Shown piece by piece: positions 1 through 11,855 of a stretch of 64,000 nt of DNA. The DNA comes from Seriola aureovittata. Its lineage: Eukaryota; Chordata; Actinopteri; Carangiformes; Carangidae. The DNA is taken from the NCBI RefSeq assembly GCF_021018895.1, contig NC_079382.1, forward strand, positions 21,746,001 to 21,810,000, in the 5' to 3' direction. The translations under genes were made by a program, and so were the position numbers. Each line of letters starts with the position of its first letter. The first letter of the stretch is position 1. The notes under the pieces were generated by a model. The model made no database searches. It had not been told where the DNA came from and saw only the letters and a list, made by a program, of their open reading frames with translations.

Positions 1-3000
1 ATGTCTTACTATACTATGACATTTTTATGCCTACTATACTATGACATTTTTATGTCTTACTATACTACGACATTTTTTGACGTTTTCATGCCTCACTAGA
101 CTATGACCTTTTATGACTTTTTTTGACATTTTTATGCCTTACTATACTATGACATTTTTATGACTTTTTTTGACATTTTTATGACTTACTATACTATGAC
201 ATTTTTATGACTTACTATACTATGACATTTTTATGACTTTTTTTGACATTTTTATGTCTTACTATACTATGACATTTTTTGACATTTTTATGCCTTACTA
301 TACTATGACATTTTTATGGCTTACTATACTATGACATTTTTATCACATTTTTTGACATTTTTATGTCTTATTATACTATGACATTTTTATGACTTTTTTT
401 TTGACGTTTTTATGCCTTACTATACTATGACATTTTTATGACTTTTTTTTTGACGTTTTTATGCCTTACTATACTATGACATTTTTATGTCTTACTATAC
501 TATGACATTTTTATGCCTTACTATACTATGACATTTTTATGACTTTTTTGACATTTTTATGTCTTACTATACTATGACATTTTTATGACTTTTTTTTTAC
601 GTTTTTATGCCTTACTATACTATGACATTTTTATGCCTTACTATACTATGACATTTTTATGTCTTACTATACTATGACATTTTTATGCCTTACTATACTA
701 TGACATTTTTATGTCTTACTATACTACGACATTTTTTGACGTTTTCATGCCTCACTAGACTATGACCTTTTATGACTTTTTTTTGACATTTTTATGCCTT
801 ACTATACTATGACATTTTTATGACTTTTTTTGACATTTTTATGTCTTACTATACTATGACATTTTTATGACTTACTATACTATGACATTTTTATGACTTT
901 TTTTGACATTTTTATGTCTTACTATACTATGACATTTTTTGACATTTTTATGCCTTACTATACTATGACATTTTTTATGGCTTACTATACTATGACATTT
1001 TTATCACATTTTTTGACATTTTTATGTCTTATTATACTATGACATTTTTATGACTTTTTTTTGACGTTTTTATGCCTTACTATACTATGACATTTTTATG
1101 TCTTACTATACTATGACATTTTTATGCCTTACTATACTATGACATTTTTATGACTTTTTTGACATTTTTATGTCTTACTATACTATGACATTTTTATGAC
1201 TTTTTTTTGACGTTTTTATGCTTACTATACTATGACATTTTTATGTCTTACTATACTATGACATTTTTATGCCTTACTATACTATGACATTTTTTCACGA
1301 TTTTATGTCTTACTATACTATGACATTTAAATGCCTTTTTTTTTTATACATTTTTATGTCTTACTATACTATGTCATTTTTATGACTTTTTTTTTACATT
1401 TTTATGTCTTACTATACTATGACATTTTTATGACTTTTTTTTGACATTTTTATGTCTTAATATACTATGACATTTTTATGACTTTTTTTGACGTTTTTAT
1501 GCCTTACTATACTATGACATTTTTATGTCTTACTATACTATGACATTTTTATGTCTTACTACACTACGACATTTTTTGACGTTTTCATGCCTCACTAGAC
1601 TATGACCTTTTATGACTTTTTTTGACATTTTTATGACTTACTATACTATGACATTTTATGACTTTTTTTGACATTTTTATGTCTTACTATACTATGACAT
1701 TTTTTGACATTTTTATGCCTTACTATACTATGACATTTTTATGGCTTACTATACTATGACATTTTTTGACATTTTTATGTCTTACTATACTATGACATTT
1801 TTATGACTTTTTTTGACGTTTTTATGCCTTACTATACTATGACATTTTTATGCCTTACTATACTATGACATTTTTATGTCTTACTATACTATGACATTTT
1901 TTGACATTTTTATGCCTTACTATACTATGACATTTTTATGACTTTTTTTGACATTTTTATGTCTTACTATACTATGACATTTTTTGACATTTTTATGCCT
2001 TACTATACTATGACATTTTTATGACTTACTATACTATGACATTTTTATGACATTTTTTGACATTTTTATGTCTTACTATACTATGACATTTTTATGCCTT
2101 ACTATACTATGACATTTTTATGTCTTACTATACTATGACATTTTTATGCCTTACTATACTATGACATTTTTATGGCTTACTATACTATGACATTTTTTGA
2201 CATTTTTATGTCTTACTATACTATGACATTTTTATGACTTTTTTTGACGTTTTTATGCCTTACTATACTATGACATTTTTATGCCTTACTATACTATGAC
2301 ATTTTTATGTCTTACTATACTATGACATTTTTTGACATTTTTATGCCTTACTATACTATGACATTTTTATGACTTTTTTTGACATTTTTATGTCTTACTA
2401 TACTATGACATTTTTTGACATTTTTATGCCTTACTATACTATGACATTTTTATGACTTACTATACTATGACATTTTTATGACATTTTTTGACATTTTTAT
2501 GTCTTACTATACTATGACATTTTTATGCCTTACTATACTATGACATTTTTATGTCTTACTATACTATGACATTTTTATGCCTTACTATACTATGACATTT
2601 TTATGTCTTACTATACTACGACATTTTTTGACGTTTTCATGCCTCACTAGACTATGACCTTTTATGACTTTTTTTTGACATTTTTATGCCTTACTATACT
2701 ATGACATTTTTATGACTTTTTTTGACATTTTTATGACTTACTATACTATGACATTTTTATGACTTACTATACTATGACATTTTTATGACTTTTTTTGACA
2801 TTTTTATGTCTTACTATACTATGACATTTTTTGACATTTTTATGCCTTACTATACTATGACATTTTTATGGCTTACTATACTATGACATTTTTATCACAT
2901 TTTTTGACATTTTTATGTCTTATTATACTATGACATTTTTATGACTTTTTTTGACGTTTTTATGCCTTACTATACTATGACATTTTTATGACTTTTTTTG

Positions 3001-5905
3001 ACGTTTTTATGCCTTACTATACTATGACATTTTTATGTCTTACTATACTATGACATTTTTATGCCTTACTATACTATGACATTTTTATGACTTTTTTGAC
3101 ATTTTTATGTCTTACTATACTATGACATTTTTATGACTTTTTTTTGACGTTTTTATGCCTTACTATACTATGACATTTTTATGTCTTACTATACTATGAC
3201 ATTTTTATGCCTTACTATACTATGACATTTTTTCACGATTTTATGTCTTACTATACTATGACATTTAAATGCCTTTTTTTTTTATACATTTTTATGTCTT
3301 ACTATACTATGTCATTTTTATGACTTTTTTTTTACATTTTTATGTCTTACTATACTATGACATTTTTATGACTTTTTTTGACATTTTTATGTCTTACTAT
3401 ACTATGACATTTTTATGCCATACTAAACTATGACATTTTTATGTCTTACTATACTATGACATTTTTATGACTTTTTTTGACGTTTTTATGTCTTAGTATA
3501 CTATGACATTTTTATGACTTTTTTTTGACATTTTTATGTCTTACTATACTATGACATTTTTATGCCTTACTATACTATGACATTTTTATGACTTTTTTTT
3601 GACATTTTTATGTCTTACTATACTATGACATTTTTATGACTTTTTTTGACGTTTTTATATCTTAGTATACTATGACATTTTTATGACTTTTTTTGACATT
3701 TTTATGTGTTACTATACTATGACATTTTTATGACTTTTTTTTGACATTTTTATGTGTTACTATACTATGACATTTTTTGACGTTTTTATGTGATACTATA
3801 CTATGACATTTTTATGTCTTACTATACTATGACATTTTAATGACTTTTTTTTGACATTTTTATGTCTTACTATACTATGACATTTTTTGACATTTTTATG
3901 CCTTACTATACTATGACATTTTTATGACTTACTATACTATGACATTTTTATGACATTTTTTGACATTTTTATGTCTTACTATACTATGACATTTTTATGA
4001 CTTTTTTTGACGTTTTTATGTCTTACTATACTATGACATTTTTATGTCTTAATATACTATGACATTTTTATGACTTTTTTTGACGTTTTTATGCCTTACT
4101 ATACTATGACATTTTTATGTCTTACTATACTATGACATTTTTATGTCTTACTACACTACGACATTTTTTGACGTTTTCATGCCTCACTAGACTATGACCT
4201 TTTATGACTTTTTTTGACATTTTTATGACTTACTATACTATGACATTTTATGACTTTTTTTGACATTTTTATGTCTTACTATACTATGACATTTTTTGAC
4301 ATTTTTATGCCTTACTATACTATGACATTTTTATGGCTTACTATACTATGACATTTTTTGACATTTTTATGTCTTACTATACTATGACATTTTTATGACT
4401 TTTTTGACATTTTTATGTCTTACTATACTATGACATTTTTATGACTTTTTTTGACGTTTTTATGCCTTACTATACTATGACATTTTTATGTCTTACTATA
4501 CTATGACATTTTTATGCCTTACTATACTATGACATTTTTATGTTTTACTATACTATGACATTTTTATGACTTTTTTTTGACATTTTTATGACTTACTATA
4601 CTATGACATTTTTATGACTTTTTTTTGACATTTTTATGTCTTACTATACTATGACATTTTTATGACTAACTATACTATGACATTTTTATGTCTTACTATA
4701 CTATGACATTTTTATGACTTTTTTATGCCTTACTATACTATGACATTTTTATGTCTTACTATACTATGACATTTTTATGCCTTACTATACTATGACATTT
4801 TTATGTTTTACTATACTATGACATTTTTATGATTTTTTTTTGACATTTTTATGTCTTACTATACTATGACATTTTTTGACATTTTTATGCCTTACTATAC
4901 TATGACATTTTTATGTCTTACTATACTATGACATTTTTCGGACTTTTTTTGACGTTTTTATGCCTTACTATACTATGACATTTTTATGACTAACTATACT
5001 ATGACATTTTTTGACGTTTTTATGTCTTACTATACTATGACATTTTTATGACTTTTTTTTACATTTTTATGTCTTACTATACTATGACATTTTTATGACT
5101 TTTTTTTACATTTTTATGTCTTACTATACTATGACATTTTTATGACTTTTTTTGACGTTTTTATGTCTTACTATACTATGAAATTTTAATACTTTTTTTG
5201 ACGTTTTTATGTCTTACTATACTATGACATTTTTATGCCTTACTATACTATGACATTTTTATGACTAACTATACTATGACATTTTTTGACGTTTTTATGC
5301 CTTACTATACTATGACATTTTTATGACTAACTATACTATGACATTTTTTGACGTTTTTATGTCTTACTATACTATGACATTTTTATGACTTTTTTTTACA
5401 TTTTTATGTCTTACTATACTATGACATTTTTATGACTTTTTTTTACATTTTTATGTCTTACTATACTATGACATTTTTATGACTTTTTTTTACATTTTTA
5501 TGTCTTACTATACTATGACATTTTTATGACTTTTTTTGACATTTTTATATCTTACTATACTATGACATTTTTATGACTTTTTTTGACATTTTTATGTCTT
5601 ACTATACTATGACATTTTTATGACTTTTTTTGACATTTTTATGTCTTACTATACTATGACATTTTTATGTGTTACTATACTATGACATTTTTTGACTTTT
5701 TTGTCTTACTATACTATGTCATTTTTATGCCTTACTATACTTTGACTTTTTATGACTTACTATACTATGACTTTTTATGTCTTACTATACTATGACATTT
5801 TTATGACTTACTATACTATGACATTTTTATGACTTACTATACTATGACATTTTTATGTCTTACTATACTATGACATTTTTTGACGTTTTTATGTCTTGAT
5901 ATACT
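1..5905. repeat. A/T-rich satellite, 26-bp monomer array
   Basis: A continuous tandem array starts before the window. The main monomer is 26 bp, reading atgcc/atgtc + ttactatactatgac + attttt. It alternates irregularly with a shorter unit of about 21 bp (atgac + a T-run + gac + attttt) that looks like the monomer with its centre lost. Length divided by period gives roughly 230 units. A variant block (tactacgac ... cctcactagac) recurs near 61, 720, 1560, 2612 and 4152, showing that larger segments were duplicated inside the array. The array is nearly homogeneous and has no substantial ORF. Its function is unknown; it could be heterochromatic or a minisatellite block. Confidence 0.97.
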
Positions 5906-6110
5906 ATGATTAAATATTGTCAGTGGGTCTGAAAGAAAACACAGTAGACAGCATTCACTGCAGTGACATCAATAAATATATATCTTTATTTGTGCATTAA
6001 TAAACACTGGAATGTAGAGGTGTATTGCACGTCCATCGTCCAGGATGTGGATTCAGTGTAGACTTCACATGTAGGTCGTCTCCTGCGCTCCCTTCTGAGA
6101 AACATCATCC
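5906..6110 (-). other. Unique block in the satellite, possible 3' UTR/last exon (minus)
   Basis: This non-repetitive block of about 200 bp interrupts the satellite; satellite-like units resume at about 6111. On the minus strand it reads like a gene end: a TTTCTCAG acceptor-like site near 6095, a short frame ending in E-T-T-Y-M-stop, then an AATAAA at about 5980. No product is recognised and upstream exons could not be chained to it with confidence. It may equally be a random insertion or the edge of an old repeat. Confidence 0.25.
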
Positions 6111-6180
6111 TTACTATACTATGACTCTTTTATATCTTACTATATGTTAATGTTTTTATGCCTCATTAAACAGTCATTCA
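6111..6180. repeat. Diverged satellite units
   Basis: Two or three degenerate copies of the ttactatactatgac unit lie beyond the main array. They show that the array once extended further right before insertions split it. Confidence 0.7.
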
Positions 6181-6183
6181 ATA

Positions 6184-6330
6184 ATGAGGGAGCACGGTAG
6201 TCCGGTGGTTAGAACTGTTGCCTCATTGTCAGAAGGTTCAATCCCTGGGCCTGGGGCTTTTCTGTGTGTTTTTTCATGTTCACCCTCTGCCTGTGTGGGT
6301 TCTCTCAGAGTACTACAGCTTCCTCCCTCC
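6184..6330 (+). mobile_element. SINE-like teleost repeat, copy 1
   Basis: The sequence has the layout of a very common teleost repeat: agcacggtagtccggtggtt (A-box-like), then ggttcaatccctgg (B-box-like), then a stretch ending cttcctccctcc. The B-box-like GGTTCAATCC suggests a tRNA-type pol III promoter. It sits between satellite units, so it inserted into the array. The family name could not be confirmed. Confidence 0.65.
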
Positions 6331-6410
6331 TTACTATACTATGACATTTTTATGACATTTTATGCCTTCCTATATTTTGATGTTTAATGTCTCATTATAT
6401 AAAGATTCAT
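6331..6410. repeat. Satellite units between two insertions
   Basis: The segment ttactatactatgacattt and following diverged units match the main satellite monomer. They are flanked on both sides by SINE-like repeats. Confidence 0.75.
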
Positions 6411-6600
6411 TTACGAGGTGCCACGGTGGTGCAGTGGTTAGAATTGTTGCCGCACAGTCAAAAGGTTCAGGGTTCAGGGTCTTTGTTTTGGAGGGGCAGC
6501 GGTGTTTTTGCATCCACACCAATGTTGAGACCAAACCTACGCCCTTGGGCTATTGTACTCACTGACACTTCCACTGCCTACAGTTAACTGGTTATTGTAC
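6411..6600 (+). mobile_element. SINE-like teleost repeat, copy 2
   Basis: The 5' end reads ccacggtggtgcagtggtta, closely matching copy 1 at 6184. The middle is altered (a duplicated ggttcagg block) and the tail is diverged. It is a second, independent insertion of the same family into the end of the satellite. Confidence 0.6.
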
Positions 6601-7794
6601 TCACTGACAACTGTTTAACACTTCAACGGACACTTCAAAGCCTTTTAGAAAAACTTGAACGCTTGCATTTTCTTCTAAATTTTGCCTTTTCTGGGTCACT
6701 CTTCAAATGTGAACTGTGATGAAGTTCAATATAATGAAAAGTTTTTGTGCTTTCCTTAAAAAAAATCAGTGGGCACAAACGTGATATAAAATTACAACTG
6801 CTCATTTAATAGAAGATCAAGACCTTCTACTGAGATAAAGGGAGAGGAAACACAAGTGATCAGTGACTCCTATACAGTACACCAGTGAATGCATAACTGA
6901 AGGTATGTGTGCATGACCGTGATCTATGTCAGGAATTTGGACAAACAGGAATGTGTGTCAGCTCTTGCAGGAGAGCTTACCATTCATCCACATTCTTCTT
7001 TTTACATAAACAACCTGAGGAGATGAATAAGAAAGTAAAGCAGCAGAGAACGATCTCAGCACATCTGATGATGAGGAGAGGGAGGAAACACCTCCGGCGT
7101 GAAAACGGCTCCTTCAGTTGTAACATATTCATGTGAACCTAGATATTACTTGGATCTTTTGTTTGCACTCAGCATTGACTAAATGTCACAGAGAATTACT
7201 GGCAAACACCACCACATGGTTCATTTGGAAACAGCCAGGCCTCGTCTCGGTGTGCTGACTTATGCTCTATGATTTCACAGAAGTCCAGAGTTGACAAAGA
7301 GGTGCGCACACATCGTGGGCGTCTGGGGAAGTCTCTGCTAGTGCTTCCACCTGTGGGAGTGAAGCTGTGCAACCCTTTTTTTCCACTCTACTCAGAGTTG
7401 TCACAGAGTCCCTCCTCTAGAGTTTATTCAGCTTTCCATTTCCGCTGACTACACACACTCCTCCACCCACAAAACTAAAACTAAAACTATGTATTTTCGG
7501 AAATCTCAAAACAATGTGCGAGGGACTCGTTCTCGAGAATGACATATTTAAGTCAAGGGACTCTGGCTGTGTTTGTTCTTGTGGTTAAATGTGACAGATA
7601 ATTCAAGTTGTTTCTTACATCTACAGTTAGAAAAATGTAAAGTTTACTAATCCTAGACAAACATATCATAATATAATCACTCAGCTAATAATTAGCATCA
7701 TTTGACTGTTAGCGCTTCATCTGATGGTGATGGCTCTGCTAGACCTCATGAACAGAAATGTAAAATTTGATCATTAATAGTCCCCTTATGAAAA
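6601..7794. other. Intergenic spacer, no gene identified
   Basis: This is ordinary A/T-rich spacer between the satellite and ppil4. On the minus strand at about 6970-7100 there is an open stretch that would encode a hydrophobic segment followed by K-K-K and a GTAAGC donor. This is weak evidence for a membrane-protein exon and is treated under findings. Nothing else is supported. Confidence 0.5.
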
Positions 7795-8153
7795 AGCACG
7801 TGAAATTCAACATGTGATTTGTTTTTATTCACATGTGAACCTTAATTTCACATTTGTATTTTACACACGTGTTTATTAAAATTCACACGTGCAGAAAAGG
7901 ACGTTTTTCAACTCTACACGTGAATACAACCTTTGCATGTGAAAACGATAGTGACACACGTGAGTGCCAATTATATATATGAAGAAGTTAATGTCACGTG
8001 AATCAAAGTTTCATGTTAAGTTTCACATGGGCATCACACATTACACCACAAACATGTTCCAAAAACCCTGTTTCCCATTTTCCACCTCGTGTTCAACGTA
8101 TTTCACATGTGCATATACACATTCATGCACATGTGAAACTGTTCCATGTGAAC
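7795..8153. repeat. E-box palindrome-rich block
   Basis: In about 355 bp there are six CACGTG and three CACATGTG palindromes plus several CATGTG half-matches, many in the context tCACRTGaa. This density suggests a repeat-derived block built from a short tcacatgtgaa unit. Any regulatory use is inference only. Confidence 0.6.
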
Positions 8154-8621
8154 TGAGGGATCTGAGCTGCTGTCAGTGCCGGTACTTTTACCACTATTTT
8201 ATTGTGCGTCATTGTGAGCTTTCTAACTTGATTTTGTCCTTTGCTGCCAGACAGACTGTTTGAAGGTCGGATCGATTATAAATTCACTTTGTGTTGTATT
8301 TTTGTCTTCTCACCCACACATAAAATCATTGTTTGCATTTGCAGCCAGAGATTTGCTTTGAGTTTGAGCAAATGAGGTGGGTGGAGGGAGACACCAGTGA
8401 ATTCCCTCACAGAGACACTCCACCTAGCGATTTTCCATACCCACACTTAAACATAAAAAAACCCCACCTGTTACTTATGTCAAATGTGAAACATTAATCA
8501 TCCACCAGAGTGTGAGAGGATGAGGAAGGTGCAGAGGAAGTATATAACATTTACATGGGGGAAGTCTGTTGTGGTAATCAAATGAAATAAACGACTGTCA
8601 GCTGTCTCATTATTTGCAAGT
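8154..8621. other. Spacer downstream of ppil4
   Basis: I see no gene, RNA or strong repeat here. The region lies beyond the likely ppil4 poly(A) site. Confidence 0.5.
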
Positions 8622-8627
8622 TTTAAT
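8622..8627 (-). other. ppil4 poly(A) signal candidate (ATTAAA)
   Basis: ATTAAA on the minus strand, about 150 nt past the ppil4 stop. It is a common variant poly(A) hexamer; chosen by position only. Confidence 0.45.
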
Positions 8628-8774
8628 ATACACATAAAAAACATTGTGACAAGCATTTGACAGTCATCTGATTTCTTCTCAAAGTCAAGGTCAGCTGATT
8701 CTAAAGGAACATTTAAATGCCAAATCATTCATGCTGAGTCCAGTTCAGGAGCTCTGTCACACAGATACACCCCT

Positions 8775-11700
8775 TCATCTGTATCTACTCCTCTCTTTAT
8801 CCTTGGACTTCTTCGGGGAGCGGCTGCGGCTCCTGTCCTTGTAGCTGTGGCCTTTGTTGCGTCCCTCTTTGCCATGTTTGACCCGGGACTTGCTGTGTTT
8901 GTGATCCCTGTCTCTGGAGCGGGAACGTGAGCGGGAGCGGGAGCGGGAACGCTGGCGGCCCATTTTTCTGTCTCGCCGGCTCTCGTCACTGTCCTGGAAA
9001 CGTGAGAGAAGATGTGAGTGTGTGACATAGAGACTAGGTTGTGCTCAAGACTTTACCCATGATTCCCCCTTAGTCTGGACCAAGGCAGAAAAATACAAAC
9101 TTCAGTCCTGCTCTATTTAGGGAAGATCAACACTGGTCACCACGACCGTGACCTTTGAAGTTCTAATCTGTAACTTTTTCACATTAAAATGTCCAAAAAC
9201 AACTAGACCTGTGTTCTATATGTCTAAAATAAATCTGTGTCAGTGACATCATATCCTCTACGATCATGTGTCAGTGTGTTTTGTCTGACAGAAGCTCAAC
9301 ATTGATTTTTATCCAGTTTTAAGCCACATACACTTTTTACACCTTGGTGGTTTATCAGCTCGTTATTTGAACCAGATGAAGGATTTTAGTCGTCGGACGT
9401 TCGGATCTGAAGTTGGATCAGAGAAACAAGCTGAGGAAATGTGAGACCGCTCAGCTCCAGGCAGCTGGAGACGTCCTGTCCTGTGTCCTGTGTGAATCTC
9501 TGATGTTTAAAGTCAAACTGTTTCATTCGTTTACTGGTTTTAATGCTGTGATCACCATGACCCTGGTTAGATTTTAGGCTTTATCATTTGTCTCTCTACC
9601 TCACCATTTCCTGTCTGCATCTCTACTGCGATCTAATTTATAAAACATGACAGTACAAAACCAAATAAATGCATAAATACATGAACAAATACATTTTCGA
9701 CTTTTAGATATTCACTTTGTTAGTATCCACTCCCTCTTCTTCTCTGGCTGAACTGTGGAGACGGCAGGGTGGAGACTGGGAGTGAGCTCATGTGTGAACA
9801 TCTATGCATGCAGCAACTTGTTCAGAGAATCAGATTTACTGAGTCATGTGGAAGACTTCTAACACAAGTCACTGGTGTATTTCTGTGGAAGTTACTCAAC
9901 AATAATCCAGATAAATCCATAAACATTCTTCTTAAAACGAGTTCAGATGGTGGCGACTAACGATAACTGCTTCCCTGTTGTAGTGTTTTCTTTATTTGAT
10001 TTGGATCATCTTTATTTTCACACCAGGCTGTAGGAACTAACTATGGAAACTGCTCTTCCCTGGGCGTTGCCTTTGATGCGTGATTGACAGGTTCATTATT
10101 CAGCCACTTAAGAGTGAAGAGACAGAGGACCTTTGTGAACCCAGTTTACATGGTTAATACCAGCAGCTGCCACTGTGAGAGAACCAGTTCCACCACAGAC
10201 ACAACTTCTTACAGCCTGCTAAAGAGACGGGAAGCTGCCCCCTGAAACTGCATTCAAAATAGTTGAATCACTGATGATTCATGTAACTTTTTTTCATTAA
10301 AAAATATGTGTGTTGCTAAAACAGATCTGGGCAGCAACAGTCACCTGCAGAATCACTTCCTCTTTAGTGATTTTGCCTAGGAAAAAAAAGCGTGAGAAAG
10401 TCCTTTTTTATTTTTCTTCCCCTTTTTTGCAGCAATGCTTTATTTCAAGTTATTGTGAGCTTTTATTCTGAAAAGTTCTGAAAGGAAGTTCCAAAGGTTT
10501 TATGAAACAAATAATAAAGTTCAGTAAATCAGTCAGTCAGATGTTTAATATGTGACTGTGTGTGGACGAGAGACAAACATAAGCGTCGGAGCAGCAGAAA
10601 GATGGGGATTACAACTTCCTGTCAGGACCCCCCCCTCCCCCCACAGGTAAAGAAATGGAAAGATACCTTGTGCTTTTTGGACTTCCTGCTGTCCTCGTCA
10701 TCAGAATGGTGATGGTGCCTCTTTTCCTTGTGCTTCCTCTCCGAGGGCCAGTGGCTCGTCGTCTCCTCTTCCTCCTCGATCAGAAGGTCATACTTGGAAC
10801 TTTTGAGAGAGTTACGGAAATCTCCAGGAAGTTGATTGGCAGGTTGGAAACAGGTCTACAACAGAGGATATACAGTGAAATACTTCAGTGATGTATCACA
10901 ACACGACCAATACACAAGGATACTCCTGTTTCGGCTTCGCTTGATCCTTCAGAGCCAGTTTGGACCGGTTCTCCACGTCCTTCTCATACGCTTTGAAGTC
11001 ATCTTTAGTGTATTTCCCACCTAGGAGAGAGAGAAGGTCATGACTGTGACAGAACGTTCGAACATTCATCACATAATCCCACCACAAATAACTAAAGTCT
11101 CCGTAAAATTAAAAATAAAACATAATTTTATTAACATAACTTTTTTCATTTTATAAGAGAAAAAAAACCCTGCGTTGTTTTAAACTGTGGGACGGTGTTT
11201 CTCCTCTCCTTCAGTAAAAGGAGGCTCCAGTGTTTCCTATAGACTTCAGAGCGAGTACCTTTCCCCTTCCATTTGATCTTTGCCACCGACTGACTGAAGT
11301 CCACATGGATGCGTCGATCATCAATCAGCACATTGTCCATTTTGAAATAAGCCTTCTCACAATCGTCTTGCTGTGGAGACAGAAAGCATAAAAAGGGGGT
11401 AAGAGAACAAGTGTATTAATAGAGGTGTGACTCAGTGGTAGTTCCTTTCATGAGAGCCGCAACTATTATTTTCATTGATTAATCAGCAGAAAAAAAAAAA
11501 GAAGAAAGAAGAAAAGAATAAATGATCAATTATTAAAACTGTGGTCTGTCAACAACTATCAGTTAAGTGACTAATCACTGCAGCTCATTATGTTTCAGTA
11601 TGATGTACACACCTCCATCTTCACTCAGATCTTAGTTCTGGAGCCGGTTTCACAAAGACAGACTTTGTGTCTTTGATAAAATAAATCTTCAGTTTGACTG

Positions 11701-11790
11701 AGTCTAAATTCATCTGCTGCACAAAGCAGTTTAGTCTTTAACTATCTTAAGCCAAAGTCTTATGAACTCTGGGTAAATCAAGACTTTTTT

Positions 11791-11855
<65 letters not shown>

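Noticed and set aside
1..5905. CRISPR-like direct repeats
   Set aside because: There are no unique spacers; the repeat is a degenerate eukaryotic satellite and the surrounding genes are vertebrate.
6184..6600. tRNA genes
   Set aside because: A-box and B-box-like words occur but no cloverleaf or anticodon arm can be drawn. A SINE-like repeat is the better reading.
7964..8263. 99-residue plus-strand frame
   Set aside because: It runs through the E-box-rich repeat block and has no domain, splice support or codon bias.
8729..9028. 99-residue minus-strand frame
   Set aside because: It is the wrong frame over the ppil4 last exon.
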